NCBI RefSeq assembly: GCF_030268085.1
Contig: NZ_BSDE01000001.1
Coordinates: 186,001 to 250,000 of the forward strand
Length of the DNA stretch: 64,000 nucleotides
From: Geothrix limicola
Lineage (GTDB): Bacteria > Acidobacteriota > Holophagae > Holophagales > Holophagaceae
Direction of reading: 5' to 3'
Position numbers and translations under genes: made by a program. Positions within the stretch are counted from its first letter, which is position 1; each line of letters starts with the position of its first letter. The notes beneath the pieces were generated by a model, which saw only the letters and a list, made by a program, of their open reading frames with translations, did no database searches and had not been told where the DNA came from. Below, piece after piece: positions 42,107 through 51,504 of the stretch.

Positions 42107-42967
42107 TTACTTGAAGAGTCCCGCGAGATCACCGTCCCTGGCGATGACCTGACCGGCGCGCGGAGCGGTATCGAAGGCGCCCATCAGCCAGTCGCGAACC
42201 CGATAAAGGGTGGCGAAGGGGAAGGTCGGTGCCGCCCCGCCCTGGCCACCCACGATCTCTCCGCCTCGGCGCACATTGTCCGCCATCCAGGCGGGCAGGG
42301 TGAGGTGGTACGGGTTGCGTACCACTTCGCCTTTGTGGAAGGAAATGGCGGCGACCAGATCCGCCACTTCTTCGGGGGTGGATTCGATGACCAGGTTGGG
42401 TTCCGCCATGGCGCGCCAGAATTCGGTTTCGACGATCCGGCACTTGAAGCTGGGGCCAAGGGTCTTCAGGGCATCGGTGACGAGGAAATGGGTGCCGATG
42501 TGGGTGCTGTTCCAATCCTGGTCATGGGGCATGAACAAGACGCTTGGCTGGTGATCGATGAGGATCTTGGCGATGATGCCGACTGCCGCGGCCCACTCCG
42601 CGGGATTACCATTCCGCGTTTTGGGGTTGATGTTGAGCAGGCCATTGGGGCAGGTGGGAACGAGCTTGAATCCCAAATAATTGCATGCGCCCTGCATTTC
42701 TTCGAAACGCGCAGCCTGGCGGTCCGCGCGGCTTCCTTGAGTCACGGCCACGACGCGCACGTCGTAACCGAGTTCGCGTCGCAGGCGGAGGGGCAGCGCT
42801 CCGATGATGGATTCGTCGTCGGGATGGGGGGAGAACACGAGTGCCCTCGGTGCATCTTCGCGGAGCACCGGCGCCGCAGCGGGCGGAATATCACCGAGAG
42901 GCACCGATCGTGCCTCTTCCATCAATTGCGCAATGCCGGTGACGTACGATGTGAAGGGTTGGCTCAT
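42107..42967 (-). CDS. PIG-L family sugar deacetylase
   Basis: This 286-residue zinc hydrolase is of the LmbE/PIG-L type, which removes N-acetyl groups from GlcNAc-containing sugars. The zinc motif FSPHPDDESIIGALPLRL has His48, Asp50 and Asp51. The second motif MPHDQDWNSTHIGTH supplies His156 and His160. No signal peptide is seen, so it should act in the cytoplasm. Linkage to nagB, two ROK kinases and exo-glucosaminidase suggests free GlcNAc or diacetylchitobiose as substrate, as for archaeal Dac. Other PIG-L substrates (GlcNAc-malate, mycothiol-like conjugates) are possible. It converges on nagB with only a terminator between. Confidence 0.88.
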   Translation of the reverse strand: MSQPFTSYVTGIAQLMEEARSVPLGDIPPAAAPVLREDAPRALVFSPHPDDESIIGALPLRLRRELGYDVRVVAVTQGSRADRQAARFEEMQGACNYLGFKLVPTCPNGLLNINPKTRNGNPAEWAAAVGIIAKILIDHQPSVLFMPHDQDWNSTHIGTHFLVTDALKTLGPSFKCRIVETEFWRAMAEPNLVIESTPEEVADLVAAISFHKGEVVRNPYHLTLPAWMADNVRRGGEIVGGQGGAAPTFPFATLYRVRDWLMGAFDTAPRAGQVIARDGDLAGLFK

Positions 42968-43050
42968 GGGATCTGCTCCTCAATGCGCGTGGCCGATTCC
43001 GGTCGCTAGATGGCCACTGAACATCACACTCAAATTTATCACTTTTCTAC

Positions 43051-43066
43051 CTGCCACGAGTGGCAG
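43051..43066. promoter_or_regulatory. Perfect short palindrome upstream of the PIG-L gene
   Basis: CTGCCAC (43051-43057) and GTGGCAG (43060-43066) are perfect inverted arms around GA, set in AT-rich sequence 84 bases before the PIG-L start. The shape and position suit a repressor operator; no regulator can be assigned. Confidence 0.35.
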
Positions 43067-43583
43067 ATCAGTCCAAAAAAATGAGAATGGAAGAGGTCGA
43101 GTGAATGAGGCTCAAATGCATGCAGAGACGCATTTTGAAACATACACATCATTAGTGCTTGTAAATGAAACAATGATTTTTCGAGAAACAAAAAATAGTG
43201 ACATGCTTTTCAGATGACTGTGGAATGTTGAAATCGGGCGCCGTGAAACCTTCGAGGCCATGGCGCGATTCCTGAACTCAGATCCACCCTTTATCCGATG
43301 GGAATTTGCTGAAGGTGCTCTTCCTGGGGTGGGTGACGGGTACACCGCGGTCTGAGGGCGAGCGCAGGAGGTCTGGAAGGGAGCTCGAGGTTCTTCGGAC
43401 AAGTTGTGACGAAGGCCCTCATTGACACCTGAAGGGCGGTGCAGAGACCTTTCGCCGGATTTAAGTGGGTGGTCCCGAAGCCGACGACCTCTTGAATGGC
43501 CAATGGGTGGTGACGGGTCTTGTTAAAACCATAGAAGTCAATGTTGGTGGAGGCGGCTTAGTGTTCGAGGGGCCACCCGAGGT

Positions 43584-43734
43584 GTGACCCGATTTCTACA
43601 AACTTTGACCTGTCTCCTTTCTTGTTCCTCAGGGGGCTGAGCGTAATTTATTGAGAGTCCTTCGTTGAATCGGGTCTTGTTTTGTGGAACGGATTCGCCG
43701 CGCGGGATTTCAAGGGTGACCCGATTCCTACAAA
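43584..43734. repeat. Degenerate 19-base repeat pair with an inverted partner
   Basis: GTGACCCGATTTCTACAAA (43584-43602) recurs as GTGACCCGATTCCTACAAA (43716-43734), with one mismatch. Between them GAATCGGGTC (43667-43676) is the exact inverse of GACCCGATTC (43718-43727). A further CGGGTCTTGTT is shared by 43514-43524 and 43671-43681. The mix of direct and inverted copies looks like decayed ends of a transposable element or a MITE-like cluster. Confidence 0.55.
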
Positions 43735-43832
43735 AAGTTATCGGAACACCCTTGGTTAATTCGAATATAGAGCGTAGTGTTGTATGTGATATTTCAGAAT
43801 GTGTGTTTCCTAAGAGTCGTTCCGGAGGGGTC

Positions 43833-45575
43833 ATGCCCAGCTTCACCCGCATTCATCTGGGAGTCGCCGATTGGCTGATTCTCATCCTCTACTTCTCATT
43901 CGTGGTGGGGATCGGAGTCGCCCTCAAGCGGCGCATGCGGAATTCGACGGATTTCTTCCTGTCGGGTCATGCGATCCCCGCCTGGATCGCGGGCCTGGCC
44001 TTCCTGAGCGCGAACCTGGGCGCGCAGGAGGTCATGGGCATGGCGGCCTCGGGCGCGAAATACGGCATGATGACCGCCCACTTTTACTGGGTGGGCGCCG
44101 TGCCGGCCATGGTCTTCGTCGGCGTCTTCATGATGCCCTTCTACTACGGATCGAAGGCCCGCAGCGTGCCGGAATACCTGAAGCTGCGCTACGACGAGAA
44201 GACGCGCACCTTCAACGCCTTCAGCTTCGCCATCATGACGGTCTTTTCCAGCGGCATCTCGATGTACGCCATGGCCAAGCTGTTGAACCTGCTCCTGGGC
44301 TGGAACTTCAACGTCTCGCTCTGGATCAGCGCGGCCATCGTGCTGGCCTACATCTTCCTCGGCGGCCTGACGTCGGCCATCTACAACGAGGTGATGCAGT
44401 TCTTCCTCATCGTGCTGGGCTTTGCGCCGCTCGTCTTCCTCGGCCTGAAGGACTGCGGTGGATGGGCGGGGCTCGTGCAGCGCCTCAACCTCGTCGCGGG
44501 GCAGAGCCACAACCTGCAGGGCCAGGCCTACGCGGGCGGCGCCTGGGTGAGCACCTGGCGGCACATGGGCACGCCCGGCGCGAACCCCATGGGCGTCGAG
44601 TGGTTCGGCATGGCCATGGGCCTGGGCTTCGTGCTGTCCTTCGGCTACTGGTGCACGGATTTCCTCGTCGTGCAGCGGGCCATGGTGGCCGAGAACGAAA
44701 CGGCGGCGCGCAAGGTGCCGCTCATCGCCGCCGTGCCCAAGATGCTTTTCCCCTTCCTCGTCATCCTGCCGGGCATGATCGCCATCGGCCTCACCTACAA
44801 GAGCGGCCAGACGGGCTTCGCGCTGCCGGTGAAGGGCGCGTCCTACGACTACGACATGACGATCCCGCTCATGCTCAAGCACTACTTCCCCACGGGGCTG
44901 CTGGGCCTGGGCCTGACGGCGCTGATGGCCAGCTTCATGAGCGGCATGGCGGGCAACGTGACGGCCTTCAACACGGTGTGGACCTACGACATCTACCAGA
45001 ACCACATCGCGAAGGACAAGAGCGACAGCCACTACCTCTGGATGGGCCGCATGGCGACGGTGGGCGGCATCCTGCTGTCGATTCTCACGGCCTACATGGC
45101 GGTGCACTTCAACAACATCATGGACATGCTGCAGCTGATCTTCGCGTTCGTGAACGCGCCGCTCTTCGCGACCTTCCTGCTGGGCATGTTCTGGAAGCGG
45201 ACGACGGGCCACGGCGCCTTCTTCGGCCTGCTCTCGGGCACGGCGGCGGCGGCGCTCCACCACGGACTGACCGTTCCCATCGGCGCCGAGAGCCTCTTCA
45301 AGGGCGGCTGGATCGGCCATGTGCTGCACGTCTACCCGAGCGAAATGGCGCAGAACTTCTGGACGGCCATCTGGTCCTGGAGCACCTGCTTCATCGTCAC
45401 GATTCTGATCAGCCTCGCGACCCGCCGCACGAAGAGCGACGAGGAGCTGCGCGGCCTCGTCTACAGCCTCACCGAGCGGCACGCCGAAGGGCACCTGCCC
45501 TGGTACAAGCGGCCGCTGTACCTGGGCCTCGTCATCCTCGCCATCGCCGTGGTTCTGAACATCCTCTTCGCCTAA
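43833..45575 (+). CDS. Sodium/solute symporter (SSS family), probably galactose
   Basis: This 580-residue inner-membrane protein has about 14 helices and the SSS layout: FVVGIGVALKRRMRNSTDFF then LSGHAIPAWIAGLAFLSANL near the start, SVPEYLKLRYDEKTRTFNAF, IVLAYIFLGGLTSAIYNEVM, ALMASFMSGMAGNVTAFNTV (the sodium-site helix) and FLLGMFWKRTTGHGAFFGLL. The family includes the Vibrio Na+/galactose symporter, and the next enzymes are galK and galT, so galactose uptake is the best inference. ATG 43833 with GGAGG upstream is chosen; an in-frame ATG at 43665 would add a leader read from the repeat-bearing spacer. Confidence 0.9.
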   Translation: MPSFTRIHLGVADWLILILYFSFVVGIGVALKRRMRNSTDFFLSGHAIPAWIAGLAFLSANLGAQEVMGMAASGAKYGMMTAHFYWVGAVPAMVFVGVFMMPFYYGSKARSVPEYLKLRYDEKTRTFNAFSFAIMTVFSSGISMYAMAKLLNLLLGWNFNVSLWISAAIVLAYIFLGGLTSAIYNEVMQFFLIVLGFAPLVFLGLKDCGGWAGLVQRLNLVAGQSHNLQGQAYAGGAWVSTWRHMGTPGANPMGVEWFGMAMGLGFVLSFGYWCTDFLVVQRAMVAENETAARKVPLIAAVPKMLFPFLVILPGMIAIGLTYKSGQTGFALPVKGASYDYDMTIPLMLKHYFPTGLLGLGLTALMASFMSGMAGNVTAFNTVWTYDIYQNHIAKDKSDSHYLWMGRMATVGGILLSILTAYMAVHFNNIMDMLQLIFAFVNAPLFATFLLGMFWKRTTGHGAFFGLLSGTAAAALHHGLTVPIGAESLFKGGWIGHVLHVYPSEMAQNFWTAIWSWSTCFIVTILISLATRRTKSDEELRGLVYSLTERHAEGHLPWYKRPLYLGLVILAIAVVLNILFA

Positions 45576-45583
45576 GGTGACGC

Positions 45584-45790
45584 ATGAACTTCGACCTTCG
45601 TGTTCCCATTGGAATCCTCTTCACCCTCTTCGGAACCATCCTCGTGGTTCTGGGGCTCACCACCTCCCAGGAGCTGTACCAGGCCTCGCTGGGCATTAAC
45701 GTGAACCTGGACTGGGGCCTCGCACTGCTCGTCTTTGGACTGGTGATGCTGGGCTTCGTATTCCGCTCCAACCGAAAGGCACATCGATGA
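45584..45790 (+). CDS. Two-helix small membrane protein in the gal operon
   Basis: The protein has 68 residues and two hydrophobic helices (VPIGILFTLFGTILVVLGL and WGLALLVFGLVMLGFVF) joined by a short loop (TTSQELYQASLGINVNLD), ending in a basic tail. It starts eight bases after the symporter stop, and its TGA overlaps the galK ATG (ATGA). This fixed position suggests a symporter accessory subunit or scaffold, but no family is recognised, and the idea rests on linkage and membrane topology only. Confidence 0.8.
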   Translation: MNFDLRVPIGILFTLFGTILVVLGLTTSQELYQASLGINVNLDWGLALLVFGLVMLGFVFRSNRKAHR

Positions 45791-46959
45791 TGACGACCAT
45801 GGCTAAGGTCGGCGCTGCGCGCATCCGCGAATCCTTCCTCGAACATTTCGGTGAGCCGGAGCTCATCGTGCGGGGGCCGGGGCGGGTGAACCTCATCGGT
45901 GAGCACACCGACTACAACCTGGGTTTCGTCCTGCCCGCCGCCGTGGACAAGGCCATCTGGCTGGCCATGAGCCCGCGCGCGGACGGTCGCTGCCGCTTCC
46001 ACAGCGTGGACCTCAATGAATCCTGCGAGGTGGACCTGAAGGATCTGGCCCGCTCCGAACACCATTGGGCCAACTACCTTCTGGGGGTGATCACCGAATT
46101 CCTGGCGGATGGGCGTTCGTTGGGTGGCGTGGACTGCGCGTTCGGCGGAGATGTGCCCATCGGCAGCGGGATGTCCTCCTCGGCGGCGCTGGAATGCGGC
46201 TTCGCCTTCGGCCTCAACGAACTCTTCGATCTGGGGTATGACCGTCTGGCCCTGGCGCGGCTGGGGCAGCGGGCCGAGAACCGCTACGTGGGTGTGGCCT
46301 GTGGAATCATGGACCAGTTCGCCTCGCTGCTGGGACGGGAAGGGCGCCTGATCCGACTGGACTGCCGGGATCTCTCCTTCGAATACGCGCCCTTCGAGCG
46401 GTCGGATCTGCGGGTCGTGCTATGCGATTCCCGGGTCCGTCGCACCTTGGCGGGCAGCGAATACAACGTGCGCCGAACCCAGTGCGAAACCGGCGTCGCG
46501 CTCCTCGCAGGCCAGTATCCGGGCGTGAAGAGCCTCCGGGATGTGACGCCCGCCATGCTTCAGGCCCACCGGAAGGAGCTGAATCCCGTGGTCTTCCGCC
46601 GCTGCGATTATGTCGTGCGCGAAAACGGCCGCGTGCTCGAGGCATGCGAGGCCCTGGGACGATCCGATTTCGAAGCATTCGGAGCCCTCATGAACGCCAG
46701 CCACGACGGGCTTCGGGACGACTATGAAGTCTCCTGCGCGGAGCTGGACATCCTCGTGAATGGGGCCCGGACCATTCCGGGCGTGCTGGGCAGCCGCATG
46801 ATGGGCGCCGGATTCGGGGGGTGCACGATCAGCCTGGTGGAGGAGGGCGCCCTCACCGACTTCTCCGTGTGCATGGCCGACATCTACCGGAAGGGCCTCG
46901 GCACGGAACCGAGGATCCATGAGTGCCGCCTCACGGGCGGAACGGCTTCGGTCGAATGA
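45787..46959 (+). CDS. galK: Galactokinase
   Basis: This 390-residue GHMP kinase phosphorylates galactose at C1, the first Leloir step. The galactose-binding signature [20 protein letters not shown], the ATP loop [20 protein letters not shown] and the C-terminal [17 protein letters not shown] are all present and unbroken. Catalytic Asp lies in [11 protein letters not shown]. The start ATG 45787 overlaps the small membrane protein stop. Two in-frame Met residues follow closely, so the exact first residue is uncertain by a few codons. GalT follows. Confidence 0.95.
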   Translation: MMTTMAKVGAARIRESFLEHFGEPELIVRGPGRVNLIGEHTDYNLGFVLPAAVDKAIWLAMSPRADGRCRFHSVDLNESCEVDLKDLARSEHHWANYLLGVITEFLADGRSLGGVDCAFGGDVPIGSGMSSSAALECGFAFGLNELFDLGYDRLALARLGQRAENRYVGVACGIMDQFASLLGREGRLIRLDCRDLSFEYAPFERSDLRVVLCDSRVRRTLAGSEYNVRRTQCETGVALLAGQYPGVKSLRDVTPAMLQAHRKELNPVVFRRCDYVVRENGRVLEACEALGRSDFEAFGALMNASHDGLRDDYEVSCAELDILVNGARTIPGVLGSRMMGAGFGGCTISLVEEGALTDFSVCMADIYRKGLGTEPRIHECRLTGGTASVE

Positions 46960-47000
46960 GCACGGCCCCGGTGACGTCCCCAGGCACGGAGGAGCAAGGC

Positions 47001-48047
47001 ATGTTTTCGCGTTCCCATCGGAGGTTGAACCTGCTCACGGGAGAGCATGTGCTGGTGAGCCCGCAGCGCACCCAGCGGCCCTGGCAAGGCAAGGTGGAAG
47101 CCCGGCCATCGGATACGCGTCCCGCCTATGACCCGGCTTGCTACCTCTGTGCAGGGAACGCGCGGGCAGGGGGGCACCGGAACCCCGACTACGTCTCGAC
47201 GTTCGTCTTCACCAATGACTTCGCAGCCCTATCGCCCCACGGGGCGAGCGCCGAGGCGCATTCGGAAAACGAACTGCTGGTCGCTGACTCTGAAAGCGGC
47301 ACCTGCAGGGTGGTCTGCTTCTCGCCCCGCCACGATCTGAGCCTTCCGGAATTCAGCGTGTCCGAAATCGATGCGGTGCTGCGCACCTGGACCGAGGAGA
47401 CCCGCAGCCTCGGCGCGGATCCGGGGATCCGCTCAGTGCTTGTGTTCGAGAACAAGGGCGAGCTGATGGGCTGTTCCAATCCCCATCCGCACAGCCAAAT
47501 CTGGGCCAACGAGCATCTCCCCACCGAGATGGTCAAGGAACTCGGTCGTCAGGAGGCCTATTTCGCCAAGCATGGCCGTCCCCTCTTGATGGATTACCTG
47601 GCTCAGGAACGGGAGAAGGGCGATCGAATCGTCCTCGAGAACGACGCCTGGGTGGCCCTTGTGCCCTTCTGGGCCATGTGGCCCTACGAAACCCTGGTGC
47701 TTCCCAAGCGCCCCGTGCGAACCCTCCTCGACCTTGATGACGCGATGCGGCTCGCCCTGGCGGACCTCCTCAAGCGCCTCACGACCCGGTACGACAACCT
47801 CTTCGGGGTGAGCTTCCCCTACAGCATGGGTTTCCATCAGGCCCCCTTCGACGACGGGGACCATCCGGAATGGGTGCTGCACCTGCACTTCTATCCGCCC
47901 CTGCTGCGGGGCGCGACGGTGAAGAAGTTCATGGTGGGCTATGAAATGCTCGGCATGCCCGGCCGGGACATCACGCCCGAAACCGCTGCGGCGGCCCTTC
48001 GGGAGCTTCCCGACCTTCACTACAAGCAGTGGCAGCCCCAGGGCTGA
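47001..48047 (+). CDS. galT: Galactose-1-phosphate uridylyltransferase
   Basis: This 348-residue enzyme exchanges galactose-1-phosphate with UDP-glucose. It has the N-terminal [20 protein letters not shown] segment, the CYLCAGN zinc cysteines and the catalytic histidine triad in [40 protein letters not shown] lies near the C-terminus. ATG 47001 is favoured because GGAGGAG lies seven bases upstream and the resulting length equals that of the E. coli enzyme. An earlier ATG (46956) overlaps the galK stop and would add 15 residues. No galE is in the operon, so the epimerase must be elsewhere. Confidence 0.94.
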   Translation: MFSRSHRRLNLLTGEHVLVSPQRTQRPWQGKVEARPSDTRPAYDPACYLCAGNARAGGHRNPDYVSTFVFTNDFAALSPHGASAEAHSENELLVADSESGTCRVVCFSPRHDLSLPEFSVSEIDAVLRTWTEETRSLGADPGIRSVLVFENKGELMGCSNPHPHSQIWANEHLPTEMVKELGRQEAYFAKHGRPLLMDYLAQEREKGDRIVLENDAWVALVPFWAMWPYETLVLPKRPVRTLLDLDDAMRLALADLLKRLTTRYDNLFGVSFPYSMGFHQAPFDDGDHPEWVLHLHFYPPLLRGATVKKFMVGYEMLGMPGRDITPETAAAALRELPDLHYKQWQPQG

Positions 48048-48073
48048 TCCGTTCTTTGCCACCAGGAGCGTTC

Positions 48074-50353
48074 ATGGCAATCCCTTCTTCATGCATGGCC
48101 CTTGTGGCGGCCCTGCTCATCGCACCCTCCCTCTCCGCACAGGCAGTCATCGACCTGCAGAGGCCGTGGAAGTTCATTCCGGGCGACAACGCCGCCTACC
48201 GCCAGCCGGACTTCGACGATTCAGCCTGGGTGTCGCTGAAGGTGGACCGGGTCTGGGAGGAGCAGGGCTACGAGAAGCTGGATGGCTACGCCTGGTACCG
48301 CGTCCGCTTCGTCCTGCCTGAAAAGATGCGGCAGGACGACACACTGAAGGCCGGCGTCCGCTTCGATCTGGGCAAGGTGAACAACTTCGATCAGAGCTAC
48401 CTCAACGGGCAGCTGCTGGGCTGCAACACCAAGGTGGCGGCCCTGAACGAAGCGCCAGATCCGGACTACATCAAGGCGCCAAGCACCCTCCTGAACGAGG
48501 AACGTCTCTACGTGATCCCGGTGGATGATCCACGCCTGAAATGGGGCGCGGAAAACGTGCTGGCCATCCGCGTCTACGACGAGGGCGGGTTGGGCGGCAT
48601 GTTCAACGGCGGTCAGAACGTGCGCATGATCCGCCTGTCCGATTCCGTGGAAATGGAGCCCCGGACTTCTGCCTTCGAGTTCTCGGCCAAGGGGTTGAAG
48701 AAAACCCTGCGCGTGAGCAACACCTCACAGGAGCGGAGGCTGAAGGGCACGTTCACGGTGGATGCCAAGGGCGTGTTGTCGGGCGCGGCCGTGCTTCACA
48801 AGGCCTTTCCGCTGGAACTGGCGCCGGGCGCGTTCATGGAGGTGCCCGTCGTCCTCGGGAACCAGGAGCAGTCCTGCCTGGTGACCTACACCTACGACCT
48901 GGGCGGAGACCGGGCCGTGCGCTCGGAGACGTCGCCCTACCTCCTCACACCCAAGGTTTCGGCGGCGCCGCGCATCAACGGTCCCGCCGTCGTGGGCGCC
49001 CGCCCGGGTCGCGACTTCATCTTCACGGTTCCCGTGAGCGGAGAACGCCCGATCCGCATCCAGGCCAAGGGGCTTCCGGCGGGATTGAAGCTCGATGAGG
49101 CTACGGGCATTCTCCGCGGAACCACACCCGCGGCCGGAACCTACAAGGTGACCTTCACTGCCCGCAACGCGAAGGGAAGTGCTGTCCGCGAATTGGAGTT
49201 TGCCATCGGGGATCGCCTGGCCCTCACGCCGCCCATGGGCTGGAATAGCTGGAACGCCTGGGGCCTGGCGGTGGACGAGGAAAAGGTGGTGGCCAGCGCC
49301 AAGACCTTCGTGGCCAAGGGCCTTCGAGACCACGGCTGGGGCTACGTGAACATCGATGACGGCTGGGAGATCAAGGGGAGTTCCCCTGAACCCAAACGTC
49401 TTCCCGACGGCACCATCCGCGTGAATGAGAAGTTTCCCAATATGGCCCGGCTCGGGGACCGGCTCCACGACCTGGGCCTGAAATTCGGCATCTACAGCTC
49501 GCCGGGGCCGCTCACTTGCGGCCAGTACACAGCCAGCTACCAGCACGAGGTCCAGGATGCCCGGTCCTTCGCGAGCTGGGGGGTGGACTACCTGAAATAC
49601 GACTGGTGCTCGTACGATCAGATCGCCAAGGACCAGTCCAAGGCCGAGCTGATGAAGCCCTACCAGATCATGCACGAGGCCCTCGCGAAGACGGACCGCG
49701 ACATCGTCTACAGCCTGTGCCAGTACGGCATGGGCAAGGTCTGGGAATGGGGCGATCAGGTGGGCGGCCAGCTCTGGCGCACGACGGAAGACATCGAGGA
49801 CACCTGGAAGAGCATGAGCGACATCGGCTTCGCCCAGGCGGTGAGTTCGCCCTTCGCCAAGCCCGGCAACTGGAATGATCCGGACATGCTCGTGGTGGGC
49901 TGGGTGGGCTGGGGCCCGAGCCTTCACATGTCGCGCCTCACGGCCGACGAGCAGTACACGCACCTCAGCCTCTGGTCTCTGCTTTCAGCGCCCCTGCTCA
50001 TCGGCTGCGACATGACGCGCCTGGATGACTTCACCCTCAACCTGCTCACCAATGACGAGGTGCTCGCGGTGGATCAGGATCGTCTGGGCCGCCAGGCGGT
50101 TCCAGTCCTCATGGAGGGGGAGATCCAGGTCTGGGTGAAGGAACTGGCCGACGGCGGCCGGGCTTTCGGGATCTTCAACCTCGGGAACACGCCCGCGGAT
50201 TACACGGTGGATCTGGCGAAGCTGGGACTGAAGGGCCGGCAGCAAGTCCGCGACCTCTGGCGGCAGAAGGCGCTGGGCGCGGCTTCCGGGCGCCTTCCCA
50301 CGCGGGTCGCACCCCATGGAGTGGTGCTCCTGAAAGCCAGCGCCGCCAAGTGA
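48074..50353 (+). CDS. Alpha-galactosidase (GH27), secreted, multi-domain
   Basis: This 759-residue enzyme has a signal peptide ending PSLSAQ. An N-terminal beta-sandwich like GH2 sugar-binding domains follows (residues 25-190, QPDFDDSAWVSLKVDRVWEE), then a putative Ig-like domain (PIRIQAKGLPAGLKLDEATG). The GH27 barrel begins ALTPPMGWNSWNAWGLAVDE. Nucleophile Asp510 lies in YLKYDWC and acid/base Asp604 in NWNDPDMLVVG. It releases alpha-linked galactose (or GalNAc in sister enzymes) outside the inner membrane, feeding the symporter and galK/galT. AGGAG precedes ATG 48074. Confidence 0.92.
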   Translation: MAIPSSCMALVAALLIAPSLSAQAVIDLQRPWKFIPGDNAAYRQPDFDDSAWVSLKVDRVWEEQGYEKLDGYAWYRVRFVLPEKMRQDDTLKAGVRFDLGKVNNFDQSYLNGQLLGCNTKVAALNEAPDPDYIKAPSTLLNEERLYVIPVDDPRLKWGAENVLAIRVYDEGGLGGMFNGGQNVRMIRLSDSVEMEPRTSAFEFSAKGLKKTLRVSNTSQERRLKGTFTVDAKGVLSGAAVLHKAFPLELAPGAFMEVPVVLGNQEQSCLVTYTYDLGGDRAVRSETSPYLLTPKVSAAPRINGPAVVGARPGRDFIFTVPVSGERPIRIQAKGLPAGLKLDEATGILRGTTPAAGTYKVTFTARNAKGSAVRELEFAIGDRLALTPPMGWNSWNAWGLAVDEEKVVASAKTFVAKGLRDHGWGYVNIDDGWEIKGSSPEPKRLPDGTIRVNEKFPNMARLGDRLHDLGLKFGIYSSPGPLTCGQYTASYQHEVQDARSFASWGVDYLKYDWCSYDQIAKDQSKAELMKPYQIMHEALAKTDRDIVYSLCQYGMGKVWEWGDQVGGQLWRTTEDIEDTWKSMSDIGFAQAVSSPFAKPGNWNDPDMLVVGWVGWGPSLHMSRLTADEQYTHLSLWSLLSAPLLIGCDMTRLDDFTLNLLTNDEVLAVDQDRLGRQAVPVLMEGEIQVWVKELADGGRAFGIFNLGNTPADYTVDLAKLGLKGRQQVRDLWRQKALGAASGRLPTRVAPHGVVLLKASAAK

Positions 50354-50400
50354 CTTCGATGCCCCTGCAGAAACCCCAACGAACGCCTACCCGGAAGACC

Positions 50401-51504
50401 ATGAACAAATCCTGTATTGCCGCGCCCGTGCCGATGTTCTCGAGGAGCGCCTTCGGGTGCACCGCCGAGGGCCGCATCGTCGAATTATTCACCCTGCGGA
50501 ACGCCCGGGGCGTGGAAGCGCGCCTCACGAATTTCGGCGGAAAACTCGTCTCCCTCAGGGTTCCGGACCGGCAGGGCCACGTGGCGGACATCGTGCTGGG
50601 GTACGGCACCTACGCGGCTTATGTCCATGGCAACCCCTACTTCGGCGCCATCGTCGGCCGCTACGCCAACCGCATCGCCCACGGCCGGTTCAGTCTGGAT
50701 GGTCGGGAATACCAGCTTGCGACGAACAACGGCCCACACGCGCTGCACGGCGGCCCTGCCAAGGGTTTCCACAACGTGCTTTGGGATGCCGTGGAGCATT
50801 GCGGGGAGGATTTCGCAGGGATCGAGCTCGCCTACACCGCCGAGGATGGCGAGGAAGGCTACCCAGGCCGCCTGGAATGCCGCGTGACCTACACGCTGAA
50901 TGATCAGAACGAACTGGAGATCGGCTACCGCGCCTGGACCACCCGGCCTACGCCCATCAACCTCACGCACCACAGTTTCTTCAACCTGCGCGGGGCGGGC
51001 CGGGGGGACATCCTGGACCACCGCTTGGCCATCTTCGCGGAACGCTTCACGCCCGTGGACGCCACGCTCATCCCCACGGGCGAACTCCGCGCCGTGGCGG
51101 GAAGTCCCTTCGATTTCCGCACCCCCTGCGCCATCGGGGCCCGCATCGGGGATGACGATCCCCAGCTGAAACATGGCCGTGGCTATGACCACAACTACGT
51201 GCTGGACGCCGGCCTCGCGGCGGAACCCCAGCTGGCGGCCACGGTGGTCGATCCCGCGAGCGGTCGCCGCATGGACCTCTACACCACCGAACCCGGCCTC
51301 CAGTTCTACTCGGGCAACTTCCTGGATGGCCCGGACCGGGGCCGGCGGGCGGCCCACCGTTTCCGCAGCGCCTTCTGCCTGGAGCCGCAGCATTTTCCCG
51401 ACAGCCCCAACCAGCCGGCCTTCCCGGACACCATCCTCCGGCCCGGTGTGGAGTGGACGAGCCGTACCCGCTACCGTTTCAGCCTCGAAGAGGAGCAGCC
51501 ATGA
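50401..51504 (+). CDS. galM: Aldose 1-epimerase (mutarotase)
   Basis: This 367-residue beta-sandwich enzyme interconverts alpha and beta anomers of galactose for galK. Motifs are NPYFGAIVGRYANRIAHGRF, NNGPHALHGGPAKGF (His), INLTHHSFFNLRGAG (catalytic His), GYDHNYVLD and the catalytic Glu in FCLEPQHFPDSPNQPAFP. ATG 50401 has GGAAGA upstream. ATG 50359 and GTG 50350 are in frame but lack ribosome sites. No signal peptide is evident with this start. Its TGA overlaps the next ATG, continuing the gal operon. Confidence 0.92.
   Translation: MNKSCIAAPVPMFSRSAFGCTAEGRIVELFTLRNARGVEARLTNFGGKLVSLRVPDRQGHVADIVLGYGTYAAYVHGNPYFGAIVGRYANRIAHGRFSLDGREYQLATNNGPHALHGGPAKGFHNVLWDAVEHCGEDFAGIELAYTAEDGEEGYPGRLECRVTYTLNDQNELEIGYRAWTTRPTPINLTHHSFFNLRGAGRGDILDHRLAIFAERFTPVDATLIPTGELRAVAGSPFDFRTPCAIGARIGDDDPQLKHGRGYDHNYVLDAGLAAEPQLAATVVDPASGRRMDLYTTEPGLQFYSGNFLDGPDRGRRAAHRFRSAFCLEPQHFPDSPNQPAFPDTILRPGVEWTSRTRYRFSLEEEQP

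Larger units (their letters stand above)
42968..43832. other. 865-base AT-rich spacer without a convincing gene
   Basis: This is the longest non-coding stretch of the window, and much of it (43020-43230, 43500-43830) is far more AT-rich than its surroundings. It holds a perfect short palindrome (43051-43066), degenerate copies of a 19-base motif (43584-43602 and 43716-43734) and related inverted segments. Short open frames here (for example 43112-43402 and 43291-43503 on the minus strand) lack recognisable domains and ribosome sites. It may be the scar of a lost mobile element, with the promoters of the PIG-L and symporter genes at its ends. Confidence 0.6.

Noticed and set aside
43112-43503. 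Short minus-strand open frames in the AT-rich spacer
   Set aside because: No ribosome site, domain or codon-use support; possibly remnants, but nothing identifies a transposase.
43514-43734. Integron attC site or CRISPR array
   Set aside because: No attC core (GTTRRRY), no regular spacers, and only two or three irregular copies.
43665-43832. In-frame upstream extension of the SSS symporter
   Set aside because: It would translate the repeat-bearing spacer; the ribosome site and first membrane helix favour ATG 43833.
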